Positions 44,619 through 54,054 are shown, counted from the stretch's first letter. The stretch is DNA of 64,000 nt from Paucimonas lemoignei (GCF_004342585.1 NZ_SLZQ01000011.1:1-64000), one strand, 5' to 3'. Program-made: numbers and translations. The notes: a model not told the origin generated them from the letters alone.

Positions 44619-45481
44619 TGCCGGCGGCCTTTGTTTTACTGGCGCTGGCCGTTTGCGCGACCTGGGCCAGGCCGATGGCTGTTGGACGGTGGCGGCTGGC
44701 TCCCTGGCTGCTGTTGTTTATCGCCGCGATTGTCGCGGGCATGCTGACCGGCGTGCTCGAATGGCCTGGGCTCATCGCGCTGGCCGCCCTGGCTTACTGC
44801 GCCTATCGCACCGGTCGTAACGACGCGAGCCGGGCGCAACAATGGGTGTTTGGCATCGCGACTGCCTTGCTGACCCTGGCGCTGGCCTTGCATCGGCTCC
44901 CGGGCTTCCATAACCCGGTCTTGCTCGCCAATGCCATCCTGGCGCCGGATGCCGCGCCGTTCACGCAGTATGCCAATTTCGACAAGGGCGCAGCGGGCGC
45001 CATCCTGCTGGCTTGCCTGTGCCGCCAAGCCGGATCGGCAAAAGCATGGCGCAAGTCCAGCAGCCTTGCCTTAGTGATTGTCCTAGCCACGATTGCCATC
45101 GTGCTCGTGACAGCATTGATGCTGGGCCATGTACGCTTTGCTCCCAAGCTGATTGCCTATGCGCCGGTATTTTTGCTGGTGAATTTGTTCTTTACCTGCG
45201 TGGCGGAAGAAGCATTCTTTCGTGGCTTTATGCAGGAAAGAATGGCGCGCGCCTTGGCATGCCGGCGAGGCGGCGCGTATCTCGCTATAGCGGTTTCCGC
45301 CTTGCTGTTCGGCCTGGCGCATGCGGGCGGCGGTGCCGTCATGGTCATGCTCGCGACGCTGGCCGGGCTGGGCTATGCCATCGCCTATGCCAAAGCAGGC
45401 ACGATCGAGGCCCCGATTCTGGTGCACTTTGCCTTGAACGCCGTGCACTTCATCGGGTTTAGCTATCCCTATCTTCGCTGA
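44618..45481 (+). CDS. CPBP family intramembrane metalloprotease
   Basis: 287 residues with about eight membrane segments. The catalytic motifs of the CPBP/Rce1-like family are present: EEAFFRG near residue 198, FGLAHAGG near residue 231, and HFALNAVHF near the end. These proteases cleave within or near the inner membrane; some are linked to bacteriocin immunity or protein maturation. The start overlaps the DUF924 stop. The gene converges with the oxidoreductase on the minus strand, 7 bp apart. Confidence 0.9.
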   Translation: MPAAFVLLALAVCATWARPMAVGRWRLAPWLLLFIAAIVAGMLTGVLEWPGLIALAALAYCAYRTGRNDASRAQQWVFGIATALLTLALALHRLPGFHNPVLLANAILAPDAAPFTQYANFDKGAAGAILLACLCRQAGSAKAWRKSSSLALVIVLATIAIVLVTALMLGHVRFAPKLIAYAPVFLLVNLFFTCVAEEAFFRGFMQERMARALACRRGGAYLAIAVSALLFGLAHAGGGAVMVMLATLAGLGYAIAYAKAGTIEAPILVHFALNAVHFIGFSYPYLR

Positions 45482-45488
45482 ACCGAAT

Positions 45489-47087
45489 CTAGCGTAATCC
45501 TGGACCGCGCGGCGGACGCTGGCTGTCGCGAGCGTTCCGTGGAACATGGCCTTGCGTATCCAGCGTGACGGGAGCCAACGCCGCTACTGCCGGGCCGTGC
45601 AAGACTTCGCCATCCGTGGCAAAGCGCGAGCCATGGCAGGGGCAATCCCAGGATTGCTCGGCCGAGTTCCAGTGCACGATACAGCCGAGATGCGTGCACT
45701 TGGCCGAGACGGCATGCAGCCCGCCCTGCGCATCCCGGTGCACTGCGATCTTGCTTAAGCCTTCGCGCAAGATCGCACCTTCGCCCGCGGCGATTTCCTC
45801 GACCGACTCGACTTCGCCGCCTTTCATCCATTCGCCATACTGTGACAAGGTATTGGCTTGCTCGGCAACGAAGTCGGCAAGGCCGTGCATGACCTTGCGC
45901 GACGGATCATAGAGCTCCTGCCAACGGTTATCGCGCCCCATGATGAGGTCGTTGACGATCATGGCACCGATCGTGCAATGGGTCATGCCATTGCCGGAGT
46001 CACCGGTAATCAGGTAAACGCCATGCGGGCCGGATGGATTGCGGCCGAGATAAGCCGGGCCATCCGAGGGTTCCATCACTTCGCCGGACCAGCGGTAGGC
46101 CACGTCCATCGCCATCGGAAAGCGTTCGCGCACCCAGCGCTCGATTTCCGCATAGCGGTGTTCAGGATGGGAATCCTGCCCAACCTTGTGATCGGCGCCG
46201 CCGACGATCAGGATGTCGTGCTCCGCATCGTCCGGGGGCGACTCCAGCCGGATGTAGTAGTAAGGGTCGCCCGTATCCCAGAGCAGGATGCGCGGAACGG
46301 CGCCGCGCGGCACGCGCATGCCGATCACATACGTGCGGTAGCCGGCCTGCTTGGTATGCATGGTCACGCGGTCATTGAAGGGCGTGTTGGTGGCGACCAC
46401 GACGGCGGAAGCGCGGATCGTCCCATGGCTGGTGTGAACCAGGCAGACATTCCTGTCCAGGCCGATGTCATCGGCCAGTGTGCCGCAATGGATGGTGCCG
46501 CCGCGCTGCACGAAAGCCTGCGCCAGGCCGCCCAGGTATTTCAGCGGATGAAATTGCGCCTGATTCGCATAATGCACGCAGGGGCCGGTGTCGAAGCTTA
46601 ATCCCGGCACATGATCCAGGCGCTCTACCGGCACGCCGGCGCGGCTGGCGGCTTCAAACTCGTGATCCATGTTCTTGAAGCCATTGCCGGCCAGGGCATA
46701 CAGGTAGCCATCCAGGCGCTCGAATTCGCAATCGATGCCTTCCTGATTGATGATCGATTCCACCATGTCGATGGAGGCGGCAAAGCTTTCCGCCACCAGC
46801 CTGGACTTTTTCTTGCCGAAGTGTTTTTCCACGCCGGTGTACCACTCATCGGGCGGGAAGAAATGCGCCGTGGTGCGCCCGGTTTCGCCGGCGCCGATGC
46901 CGAGGGCATCGATCAGCACTACCCGTTTGCCTTCGCGGCTTAATAGATAAGCGGTGGTCATCCCGGCGATGCCCGCGCCGATGACGCAGACGTCGGTTTC
47001 GCAATCGCTAGGCAAGGGAGAAAATTGAGGAAGCGCCGAGGTGGCCAGCCACACCGAACATGACGTGCCATTGGTTACCGGTTGCAT
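45489..47087 (-). CDS. FAD-dependent oxidoreductase with C-terminal Rieske domain
   Basis: 532 residues. The N-terminal DAO-type domain has the FAD motif VIGAGIAGMTTAYLL near residue 35. The C-terminal part (about residues 435-520) is a Rieske [2Fe-2S] domain with CTHLGC and CPCHGS ligands. This two-part layout is common in proteobacterial oxidoreductases that act on amines or aldehydes, but the substrate is unknown. It is cytoplasmic; there is no export signal. It is transcribed alone, facing the DUF924/CPBP operon. Confidence 0.9.
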   Translation of the reverse strand: MQPVTNGTSCSVWLATSALPQFSPLPSDCETDVCVIGAGIAGMTTAYLLSREGKRVVLIDALGIGAGETGRTTAHFFPPDEWYTGVEKHFGKKKSRLVAESFAASIDMVESIINQEGIDCEFERLDGYLYALAGNGFKNMDHEFEAASRAGVPVERLDHVPGLSFDTGPCVHYANQAQFHPLKYLGGLAQAFVQRGGTIHCGTLADDIGLDRNVCLVHTSHGTIRASAVVVATNTPFNDRVTMHTKQAGYRTYVIGMRVPRGAVPRILLWDTGDPYYYIRLESPPDDAEHDILIVGGADHKVGQDSHPEHRYAEIERWVRERFPMAMDVAYRWSGEVMEPSDGPAYLGRNPSGPHGVYLITGDSGNGMTHCTIGAMIVNDLIMGRDNRWQELYDPSRKVMHGLADFVAEQANTLSQYGEWMKGGEVESVEEIAAGEGAILREGLSKIAVHRDAQGGLHAVSAKCTHLGCIVHWNSAEQSWDCPCHGSRFATDGEVLHGPAVAALAPVTLDTQGHVPRNARDSQRPPRGPGLR

Positions 47088-47325
47088 GGTTCATCCTTTC
47101 GTGCAGTCACTTTGTCGCTGCGGCTGTTACGCCTGTTCCCTGTTCCAGCCTCATTCTGTCCATAGACCGTTGCCATCAATGAAAGTTTAGAACTCGTCAA
47201 GCGTCGCTATGCTTATTGCAATAAAAATTGAACAACAAGAACGTTCTAGGCTCTAACCGAATTATTGAGGGGAAAAACACCCTGCCAAATCAGGTGTATT
47301 CCCTAAAAATTATTGTGAAAAGTAA

Positions 47326-47619
<294 letters not shown>

Positions 47620-47654
47620 GCTGGCGCACTGCGCGCGTTTGGCGCCGCAAAAAG

Positions 47655-47681
47655 AAAAAGGCCCTTTGCAGGGCCTTTTTT
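47655..47681. terminator. Bidirectional intrinsic terminator
   Basis: A perfect 11-bp stem (AAAAAGGCCCT with its complement) and a 4-nt loop, with A-run and T-run on both sides. It can end transcription of the small protein gene on the + strand and of the tRNA pair on the - strand. Confidence 0.88.
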
Positions 47682-47687
47682 AAAACT

Positions 47688-47763
47688 TGGCGTCTCCACG
47701 GGGATTCGAACCCCGGTACTCACCGTGAAAGGGTGATGTCCTAGGCCTCTAGACGATGGAGAC
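47688..47763 (-). tRNA. tRNA-Glu (anticodon TTC)
   Basis: 76 nt including an encoded CCA. The reverse strand begins GTCTCCATCGTCTAGAGG, has a CCCTTTCACGG anticodon loop (TTC), a GGTTCGAATCC T-arm and a TGGAGAC acceptor strand followed by G and CCA. It is six bases from tRNA-Asp in the same direction, so the two are co-transcribed and end at the adjacent terminator. Confidence 0.97.
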
Positions 47764-47768
47764 ATGTC

Positions 47769-47845
47769 TGGCGGAGCGGACGGGGCTCGAACCCGCGACC
47801 CCCGGCGTGACAGGCCGGTATTCTAACCAACTGAACTACCGCTCC
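47769..47845 (-). tRNA. tRNA-Asp (anticodon GTC)
   Basis: 77 nt including CCA. The reverse strand begins GGAGCGGTAGTTCAGTTGG, has a CCTGTCACG anticodon loop (GTC), the GGTTCGAGCC T-arm and a CCGCTCC acceptor strand with discriminator G and CCA. It lies upstream of tRNA-Glu in a two-tRNA unit. Confidence 0.97.
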
Positions 47846-47924
47846 GCTGAGGTATTGCTATATCAGCAGGGCACGGATTCTACAGCAAATTTTCCAAATG
47901 CCCAAATTTTTCTTGCAGGGCGCA

Positions 47925-48905
47925 TTAAGCCGGGATTTCGAGGTCCGCCAGCCGGGAAGACGATGGCGCTAACACCGCGGCCGGTGGACGTTGCACCTTG
48001 CCATCTGCAAGCCAGATAAGCGATTCCTTCCAGAGGCTGGCGCTGAAACGGTCGTGAAAGAAAGCGAAGTGCCCGATGGCGGGCAAGCGCAAGTCTGCTG
48101 GGCTCACTTCGACATACGTCCGGTGGCTTCCGGTGAAATAGCGCAGCAGGCGATGAATCGCGGCGGGGGTGCCGAACGGGTCGTCGCTAACGCCGTACGC
48201 CAGGATCGGCGCGCGCAATCCTGCAAAGTGGCGCGTGACCTCGCTGCTTTGCGCCAGTCGCCACTTCCGGCGTATCCACGCAGGGCTTGCGCGCTCGAGC
48301 GATGAGGAACGCAATGCCCATTCCAGCGCCACGCCGGCGGGCAAATCTTCCAGCCAGCCAAGGCGCTTGCCGGGAAAGTAACCCGCTGCCATGGTCAGCA
48401 ATGGCATGGCGATATGCCATTGCCAAAACATGTGCCTGCGTTGGTCTGCCTTATAGTCGCGCCAGTAGGCGAATTGCGCGCCGACTGTCAGCATGCGATG
48501 GATGCCATGGTTGGACGGCGCAAATCCCGGCACCACGCCGCCGATGCTGTGGCCGACCACGGCGATGCGATTCTGTTCAAAACGTGGCATCGCCCAGCGC
48601 AGCACGCCTTCGAAATCGAGATGGCCCCAGTCGTACTTGGAAGCGCGGAATCCCTTCAGCGAATGTGGGCGCGATGCGCCGATGCCGCGGTAATCGTACG
48701 TCAGCGCGGTGAAGCCATGCGTCGCCAGAAAACGTGCATAGCGGGCGTAATAGGCAGCTTTCACGCCGGTCGCGCAATTGATGATGGCTAGCGATGAAGA
48801 TGCCGATTGCCCGGCCGGCTGAAACAGGGTGCCATGCAAGGTGTAACCATCCGCCGCTGCAATCCGGATCGGCGACTCGCCAGGCATCGGTGTAGAAAAA
48901 GGCAA
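47925..48905 (-). CDS. Alpha/beta-fold hydrolase (serine aminopeptidase/esterase type)
   Basis: 326 residues from a TTG at 48905, which has AAGGAG seven bases upstream; an ATG at 48962 would add 19 residues but has a palindrome in place of a ribosome-binding site. The fold is marked by DYRGIGASRP, the nucleophile elbow VVGHSIGG near residue 125 and a late His in LPAIGHFAFF. The N-terminal IRIAAADGYTLHGTLF stretch is typical of S33-like hydrolases. No signal peptide. Substrate unknown. The gene is divergent from the ABC exporter and shares a promoter region with two similar palindromes. Confidence 0.85.
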   Translation of the reverse strand: MPFSTPMPGESPIRIAAADGYTLHGTLFQPAGQSASSSLAIINCATGVKAAYYARYARFLATHGFTALTYDYRGIGASRPHSLKGFRASKYDWGHLDFEGVLRWAMPRFEQNRIAVVGHSIGGVVPGFAPSNHGIHRMLTVGAQFAYWRDYKADQRRHMFWQWHIAMPLLTMAAGYFPGKRLGWLEDLPAGVALEWALRSSSLERASPAWIRRKWRLAQSSEVTRHFAGLRAPILAYGVSDDPFGTPAAIHRLLRYFTGSHRTYVEVSPADLRLPAIGHFAFFHDRFSASLWKESLIWLADGKVQRPPAAVLAPSSSRLADLEIPA

Positions 48906-48966
48906 ACTAGTCTCCTTTCCCGGCACATTAAGCAAACATTGCCGGAATTTGTTGGAGGCCATTAAA

Positions 48967-48982
48967 CACGTTCATGAACGTG
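48967..48982. promoter_or_regulatory. Perfect 16-bp palindrome, candidate operator
   Basis: CACGTTCATGAACGTG reads the same on both strands and lies 62-77 bp upstream of the preferred hydrolase start. A second, imperfect copy of its core stands at 49081-49092 in the same divergent intergenic region. Two related dyads in a promoter region are typical of a dimeric repressor or activator, though no regulator gene is adjacent. Confidence 0.5.
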
Positions 48983-49080
48983 GATGCAATCGAGATTTTT
49001 ACATGCTTGTCATGATGTGCAGGAATGCCAGGCATACCAAATTCAATGACTGAAAAATTTTTCCTCAGCGTTGCTGATCT

Positions 49081-49092
49081 CGTTCATGGACG
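49081..49092. promoter_or_regulatory. Second, imperfect copy of the palindrome core
   Basis: CGTTCATGGACG differs by one base from the core CGTTCATGAACG of the palindrome at 48967-48982 and lies about 110 bp from it, between the hydrolase and the ABC exporter. The rest of the 48983-49344 gap shows nothing else recognisable. Confidence 0.4.
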
Positions 49093-49344
49093 TTATCGCA
49101 ATTGACGATTTGCACACGTCACTTTATTGAATTGCCACGTTATGGGCATCGATTCTGCGAAGTCCTTACCTCTTAATTAACTTCCCACTTACAAACACGG
49201 TGAAAGCGCTGTAACGCACGCAGCAAGCCGATTTCTACGTGGTAAGATTTACGCTAATCAATCGCTGTGATCAGCGTCTCTTTTCTTTTTCTCTTCTGTA
49301 GCAAACACGGCAAGCCCACACGGGCGCGCAGTCATCATTCAATT

Positions 49345-51216
49345 ATGTTTCTCAAGTTTTTCGCGTCAGCAGGCGGCAATCCCGCCAGTGAACGCAATCG
49401 TGGCGAAAGCGGCAAACCCAAGCCGTCCCAGCTCGGTGGCCTGTATTTCAACATGTGGCGCTACGCCAGCGGCGCACGCATCAAATTAGGTTTGACATGG
49501 CTGATGCTGGTCGGCGCGGCCTTGACGGAATTGATGTCGCCCTGGCTGGGAGCCAAAGCCTTGAATGCCTTGCAAAAGGATGGCGCACAGGCGCTGACGA
49601 CGGCGGCGTATTACGGCATCGCGATTCTCGCCGCGGCAGTCGTCGCTTGGTCGCTGCATGGTCCGGCGCGCGTGAGCGAGCGGCGGATTGCGCTGCTGGT
49701 GCGCAGGAATTACACCAATGCGCTGTATGCCAAATTGATGCGCCTGCCGCTGGCATGGCATGACCGTCATCATTCCGGTGAAGTGCAGCAGCGCCTGTCG
49801 CAATCGTCGCTGGCGCTGCATGGCTTCACGCAAAACCAGTTCAACTATATCAAGGCGGCAGTGCACTTCTTTGGCGCGGCAGTCGCGATCATGCTGTATT
49901 CGCCGATGCTGGGATTGCTGGCGCTGGTGGGGTACAGCGTGGCCGGCATGATCATGGTGCGCTTCGATTTCATGCTCATGCGCCTGGCCAAAGAAGAAAA
50001 CGCCGCTGAGCGCAAGTACCAATCCAAGCTGCTGGATTTTCTTGGCAATGTCGCCACCATCCTGTCATTCCGCATGCAAGACAGCTCGCGCCACCAGGTG
50101 GTGGATAAGCTTGGCGACGTATTCGCGCCTGCCAAAAAAAGCATCACCCTGGTGGAAGTGAAGTGGTGTATTGCCGATCTGTTCAGCGTGGCGCTCACCT
50201 GGGGCCTGGTCGGTGCTGCGGTCTGGATGGGCCAGCGCGATGGCGCCATTCTTATCGGCGGCGTCTTCCTGGTTCATCAATATGCCCAGCAAGCCCGGAC
50301 TGTCGTGCTTGCCTTGGCGGACCGTTTTCAAAATGTCGCGCGCATGCGCACCGACTTGGCTAGCGCCGAATCGATCTGGTTCGCAGCGGAGCAGACTGAC
50401 GGCGGCGCCCCTGTGCCGGCAAACTGGCAGCGCATCGACATGCGCAACTTGTCATACGACCATGCGGCCAATGACGACGAGGGCAAGAGCGGTTCAGGCT
50501 TGAAAAAGATCAGCCTCTCGCTGCAACGTGGAGACCGCGTCGCCCTGGTCGGTCCCAGCGGCGCCGGCAAGAGTACGCTCATGCGCGTGCTGGCCGGACA
50601 ATATTTATCGACAGGCCAGCGCATCGATGTCGATGGCGCGCATGCCGCCGAAACGCGCCATCTTGGCAGCATCGCCACTTTCATCGCCCAGGAAGCCGAC
50701 GTCTTTGAAGCTTCCATCCGTGACAATATCTCGCTCTCGGGTGAGCATGCCGATCATGAAATCGCCGAGGTGATCCGTGCCAGCGCCTTCGATGCCGTCA
50801 TGAGCGAATTGTCACTGGGATTGGATACGCCCTTGTCGGAACGCGGCTGCAATCTCTCGGGCGGACAACGCCAGCGCTTGTGCCTGGCGCGCGGACTGCT
50901 GGCGGCGCGCGACAGTTCGCTCGTCTTGCTGGATGAACCCACCAGCGCGCTCGACCCCATCACCGAGCAAACCGTCCTCGGACGCATCACGGCAGCCCTG
51001 CCCGATGCCTGCATCGTCGCCTCGATCCATCGCATGGATTTGCTTCGTCATTTCAACAAGGTGGTCTTGCTGGCAAACGGCGAAGTGCAAGACATCGGCA
51101 CGGTAGAAGACTTGTTGAGTCGGCAGCCGGCCTTCCGCGAAATGCTCAGGCACGGCGCCGACCAGATGGCCGCTGCCGCCTTGCCAACAGCCGTACAAAA
51201 GGCCATTTCGCCATAA
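49345..51216 (+). CDS. ABC exporter, fused permease and ATPase
   Basis: 623 residues from the ATG at 49345 (a GTG at 49267 would add 26 residues). The first half has about six membrane segments of an ABC type I exporter; the last 230 residues form the ATPase with Walker A GPSGAGKST, signature LSGGQRQRL, Walker B LVLLDEPTSALD and the H-loop in SIHRMD. It acts as a homodimer or with a partner in the inner membrane. No substrate can be read; there is no adaptor or outer membrane gene nearby. A 12-bp stem hairpin follows the stop. Confidence 0.9.
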   Translation: MFLKFFASAGGNPASERNRGESGKPKPSQLGGLYFNMWRYASGARIKLGLTWLMLVGAALTELMSPWLGAKALNALQKDGAQALTTAAYYGIAILAAAVVAWSLHGPARVSERRIALLVRRNYTNALYAKLMRLPLAWHDRHHSGEVQQRLSQSSLALHGFTQNQFNYIKAAVHFFGAAVAIMLYSPMLGLLALVGYSVAGMIMVRFDFMLMRLAKEENAAERKYQSKLLDFLGNVATILSFRMQDSSRHQVVDKLGDVFAPAKKSITLVEVKWCIADLFSVALTWGLVGAAVWMGQRDGAILIGGVFLVHQYAQQARTVVLALADRFQNVARMRTDLASAESIWFAAEQTDGGAPVPANWQRIDMRNLSYDHAANDDEGKSGSGLKKISLSLQRGDRVALVGPSGAGKSTLMRVLAGQYLSTGQRIDVDGAHAAETRHLGSIATFIAQEADVFEASIRDNISLSGEHADHEIAEVIRASAFDAVMSELSLGLDTPLSERGCNLSGGQRQRLCLARGLLAARDSSLVLLDEPTSALDPITEQTVLGRITAALPDACIVASIHRMDLLRHFNKVVLLANGEVQDIGTVEDLLSRQPAFREMLRHGADQMAAAALPTAVQKAISP

Positions 51217-51226
51217 AAAATTTTAA

Positions 51227-51257
51227 GCGAATCTGCCTAAAAAGTAGGCAGATTCGC
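51227..51257 (+). terminator. Hairpin after the ABC exporter gene
   Basis: A perfect 12-bp stem (51227-51238 with 51246-51257) and a 7-nt loop, 10 nt after the stop codon. No T-run follows, so termination may be weak or Rho-aided; the structure itself is clear. Confidence 0.55.
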
Positions 51258-51371
51258 AAGGAATTTACTATCTAAATTTTTTCCTCAAATAATCTCTTCC
51301 GCACAGAAACTTTTCCGGACGGCATACATCAGAGCGGTATTCCATACAGAAATATTGCTCAGGATCTTTAC

Positions 51372-52535
51372 ATGCAAGCCGTTCCAGTCGTTCTCACTTC
51401 TCGTACCGCTTCGATTTCCCGCTCGCTGCCGCAGGTGGCCTTGCCTGCCATTTTTGCAGCGATTGGCCTGATTTTCGGCAGCTGGGCCAGCCGCATTCCT
51501 GCCCTGCAGGCTGGCTTACAAATTTCGCATTCTTCCCTGTCATTCGTGCTGCTGTGCGGCGGCCTGGGCGGTTTGCTTTCTTATCCCGTTGCGACCCGCG
51601 CCATGGCACGCTTCGGCGGTCGCAATACCATGTTGATCGGTGCGCTGGCCTTGACGGCCGTGCTGCCCGCCATTGGCCTGGCGCCCACCATGTCGGCCCT
51701 GATGCTGGCCGTGCTGATGCTGGGCGTGACGGCTGGCGTGTATGGCGTCGGTGTCAATTCGGTCGCTTCCAGGTTTGAAAAGTCCACTGGCAAGTCACAG
51801 ATGTCGATGCTGCATGCCTGGGGTTGCTCTGGTTCCCTGGCTGGCGCCTTGCTGGGCGGCGCCATGGGCGGCATGAACATCGCGCCTTCGCTGCACTTCA
51901 TGGGCGTAGCCATGCCGATGGCCGTGCTGTTCTGGATTTGCTATCAATTCCTGGATGCGGATGAGGCTGGTGAAAAGATCGAGAAGAAAAAATTCTCGCT
52001 GCCCAGCGGCCCGCTCCTGATGCTTGGCGTGCTCGGCTTTTGCATGGCCATGTCGGAAAACAGCATTGCCGACTGGAGCGGCGTGTTCCTGAAGAGTCAC
52101 TTCGGCGTGAGCGAAGGTTTTGCCCCGATGGCGTTGTCGGCCTTCACCGTGATGATGCTGATCTCACGCATCTTCGGCGACAAGCTGAAGGAAAAGTATG
52201 GCGCCAGCCGCCTGATCGCCTGCGGCGCGGGCTTGTCGAGCGCCGGCCTGTTCCTGGCAGTCTCTGCCCCCAACGCTTACATCGCCTTGTTTGGCTTTGC
52301 CTGCTCGGGCCTCGGTCTGGCCCTCGTCATTCCCTTCGTCTTCAGCGCGGCAGGCAAGGAAGGTCCGCTGGCGGTGGCAGCTGTGGCCACCATGTGCAAT
52401 ATCGGCAGCTTGATGGGCCCGCCGTTGATCGGCACCCTGGCTGACACCATGGGCATGCAAGCGGCGATGGGCTTCATCGGTTTGCTCAGCATCGTGATCA
52501 CCTTCGTTGGCGCGCGCAGCTCGCTGCTGAAATAA
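51372..52535 (+). CDS. MFS transporter
   Basis: 387 residues with about twelve membrane segments, the first starting near residue 22 after a polar N-terminus. The ATRAMARFGGRNTMLIG stretch between helices 2 and 3 is the usual MFS loop, and ALPAIFAAIGLIFGSWASRIP at the start resembles the YbjJ/FucP-like group of the family. The substrate is unknown. It is a single gene followed by a clear intrinsic terminator. Export of a small molecule or sugar uptake are both possible. Confidence 0.87.
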   Translation: MQAVPVVLTSRTASISRSLPQVALPAIFAAIGLIFGSWASRIPALQAGLQISHSSLSFVLLCGGLGGLLSYPVATRAMARFGGRNTMLIGALALTAVLPAIGLAPTMSALMLAVLMLGVTAGVYGVGVNSVASRFEKSTGKSQMSMLHAWGCSGSLAGALLGGAMGGMNIAPSLHFMGVAMPMAVLFWICYQFLDADEAGEKIEKKKFSLPSGPLLMLGVLGFCMAMSENSIADWSGVFLKSHFGVSEGFAPMALSAFTVMMLISRIFGDKLKEKYGASRLIACGAGLSSAGLFLAVSAPNAYIALFGFACSGLGLALVIPFVFSAAGKEGPLAVAAVATMCNIGSLMGPPLIGTLADTMGMQAAMGFIGLLSIVITFVGARSSLLK

Positions 52536-52576
52536 ACAGCAAGCTTTACGGTAAATCGTTCAACGGTTTGACAATA

Positions 52577-52603
52577 AAAAAGCCCCGTTACGGGGCTTTT
52601 TCG
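52577..52603 (+). terminator. Intrinsic terminator after the MFS gene
   Basis: An 11-bp perfect stem (AAAAAGCCCCG and its complement) with a 3-nt loop and a T-run, about 40 nt after the MFS stop. Confidence 0.9.
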
Positions 52604-52945
52604 TTTGTAGCGTAACCTTAATGCTCGGAGTTCCGACCCGTGTCGGTCATTTCCGTCACGAGATTGGCGTGCGGGAATTGCGCCATTGCCGATTGAACAC
52701 ACAATGAAGCGGAGAGCGTGCAAACTGAAAAATTTCAAGAGATTTCAAAAACCACTAATAAGAGACATGTAAGCCAATTGCCCTTGCTTATATAGTGAAA
52801 TGACGTCGCTAGACGGAATCAGTCTTTTACACATGCAAATACAGCAATGAACTTTTGATATGGGAGCTTTCTAATCCGTGACTCGGTTGTTCAACCGAAG
52901 GAAATAGTATTTGGAAATTTTTCTCGTACAGATTGGAGATTTTGC
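52604..52945. other. Intergenic region before the Ser/Gly/Thr-rich gene
   Basis: About 340 bp, AT-rich in its second half, without a convincing gene. It should hold the promoter of the repeat-protein gene; no strong consensus promoter stands out. GGAG at about 52937 is that gene's ribosome-binding site. Confidence 0.45.
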
Positions 52946-53632
52946 ATGAATAAACTATTAGTAGCATTACTCGTATCTGCATTAGGCTCTGGTTATGCCA
53001 TGGCTCAGGGCTCGTCAATGAGCGGTAGTACTACCGGCTCATCCGGCACCGGCGCCACAAGCGCGACCGATACCTCCAACACTGGCACAACAAGCGGCAC
53101 GTCGTCGACGAAAAAGCGCCGCTCGCATCAAAGCGGCACCCATAGCAGCGGCAGCGCCGATTCCACGGGCTCGGCTGCCTCGTCGGGTAGCGATTCCACT
53201 GGCACCAGTTCCTCCGGCACCGGCACCTCGGGCACCGGTTCGTCAGGCTCGGACACTTCCGGCACTACTTCCTCGGGAAGCGGTTCATCGGGAACAGGAT
53301 CGTCGGGCGCCGGCACCTCGGGCACCGGCTCCTCGGGTAGCGATTCCACAGGTTCCGGCTCGTCGAGCTCGGGCACCACTGGCTCCGGTTCCTCCGGCAC
53401 CGGCTCTTCCTACGGCTCGGGTAGCAGCGGTGATACCTCCAGCGGCACCGGCTCTTCCGGCAGCTCCGGCGTCGGGAGCTCTGGTTCGGGCGGCATGGGC
53501 AGTTCGACCGGTGGCAGCACCTCGGGCGGCACGACTTCAGGCGGCAGCTCGACCGGCTCGTTTGGCACCGGATCGAGCCAGGGTGACCCGGGCGGCCGCA
53601 CCGGCGGCAGCGGCGGACTCGGCGGCCGCTAA
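52946..53632 (+). CDS. Secreted Ser/Gly/Thr-rich low-complexity repeat protein
   Basis: 228 residues. A clear Sec signal peptide (MNKLLVALLVSALGSGYAMA, cleavage before QG) is followed by a chain made almost only of Ser, Gly and Thr with scattered Asp and Ala. A short basic stretch (KKRRSH) interrupts it near residue 55. The repeat unit is a loose GTGSSGS/GTSGTGSSGSD pattern from about residue 80 to 150, and a Gly-rich tail follows with few charges. No cysteines, no anchor and no folded domain are visible. Such chains may be surface or matrix linkers. A GGAG ribosome-binding site supports expression. Confidence 0.82.
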   Translation: MNKLLVALLVSALGSGYAMAQGSSMSGSTTGSSGTGATSATDTSNTGTTSGTSSTKKRRSHQSGTHSSGSADSTGSAASSGSDSTGTSSSGTGTSGTGSSGSDTSGTTSSGSGSSGTGSSGAGTSGTGSSGSDSTGSGSSSSGTTGSGSSGTGSSYGSGSSGDTSSGTGSSGSSGVGSSGSGGMGSSTGGSTSGGTTSGGSSTGSFGTGSSQGDPGGRTGGSGGLGGR

Positions 53633-53731
53633 GCCACTTCTGTAAAGAGCCGCTCCTTACCAGCGGTAGTCAGCCTTCGGTGAGCCAGGTGCTCGCCGGG
53701 GGCTTCTTTTGTCCACTCTTTCAGGTGAAGA

Positions 53732-53950
53732 ATGCAAACCATTACATGCAATGTCGGAATGTGGAGGGCGAAAGCCAGTGTGGAAGAGGTAGGAGAGAGC
53801 AAGTGCATGGCAGTCATTTCAGCCATTGCCGGAGAAGATGACTATTCCATCGAATCCCGGCATACCATCGTATTTCAACATGCAGCAGGCGCCGATAAAG
53901 AAGAAGAAATCAAGGCGATCATTAAAAGCGTCCTCAACCACAGTCATTGA
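53732..53950 (+). CDS. Small hypothetical protein
   Basis: 72 residues. No membrane segment or signal peptide. The middle (AVISAIAGEDDYSIESRHTI) and the end (IKAIIKSVLNHSH) look like a small alpha/beta protein, and I recall similar short proteins in Burkholderiales without assigned function. The N-terminal MQTITCNVG may be extended or false; an ATG at about 53807 would give a shorter form. It stands alone between the repeat protein gene and glyoxalase. The support is codon bias and position only. Confidence 0.5.
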   Translation: MQTITCNVGMWRAKASVEEVGESKCMAVISAIAGEDDYSIESRHTIVFQHAAGADKEEEIKAIIKSVLNHSH

Positions 53951-54054
53951 GTGCGGCACACCGCATGCCACGCCGGCGAGCGCGATACTTCCACCGCGCT
54001 CGCCCGGTTCTCTGCCTTGTCAGGGCAGTGAGCGAATAAATATAAAGTCAGGAA

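Noticed and set aside
45858-46943. Plus-strand open frames within the FAD/Rieske gene
   Set aside because: They are complementary shadows of the minus-strand gene, whose FAD and Rieske motifs are intact.
53128-53400. Minus-strand open frame rich in Pro, Glu and Val
   Set aside because: It is the antisense shadow of the Ser/Gly/Thr repeat gene; it has no start signals of its own and its composition follows from the complement of the sense codons.
53150-53600. Repetitive DNA that could suggest a CRISPR array or tandem repeat element
   Set aside because: The repetition is codon-level (Ser, Gly, Thr) inside one frame with a signal peptide and a ribosome-binding site. Repeat units are irregular and there are no spacers.
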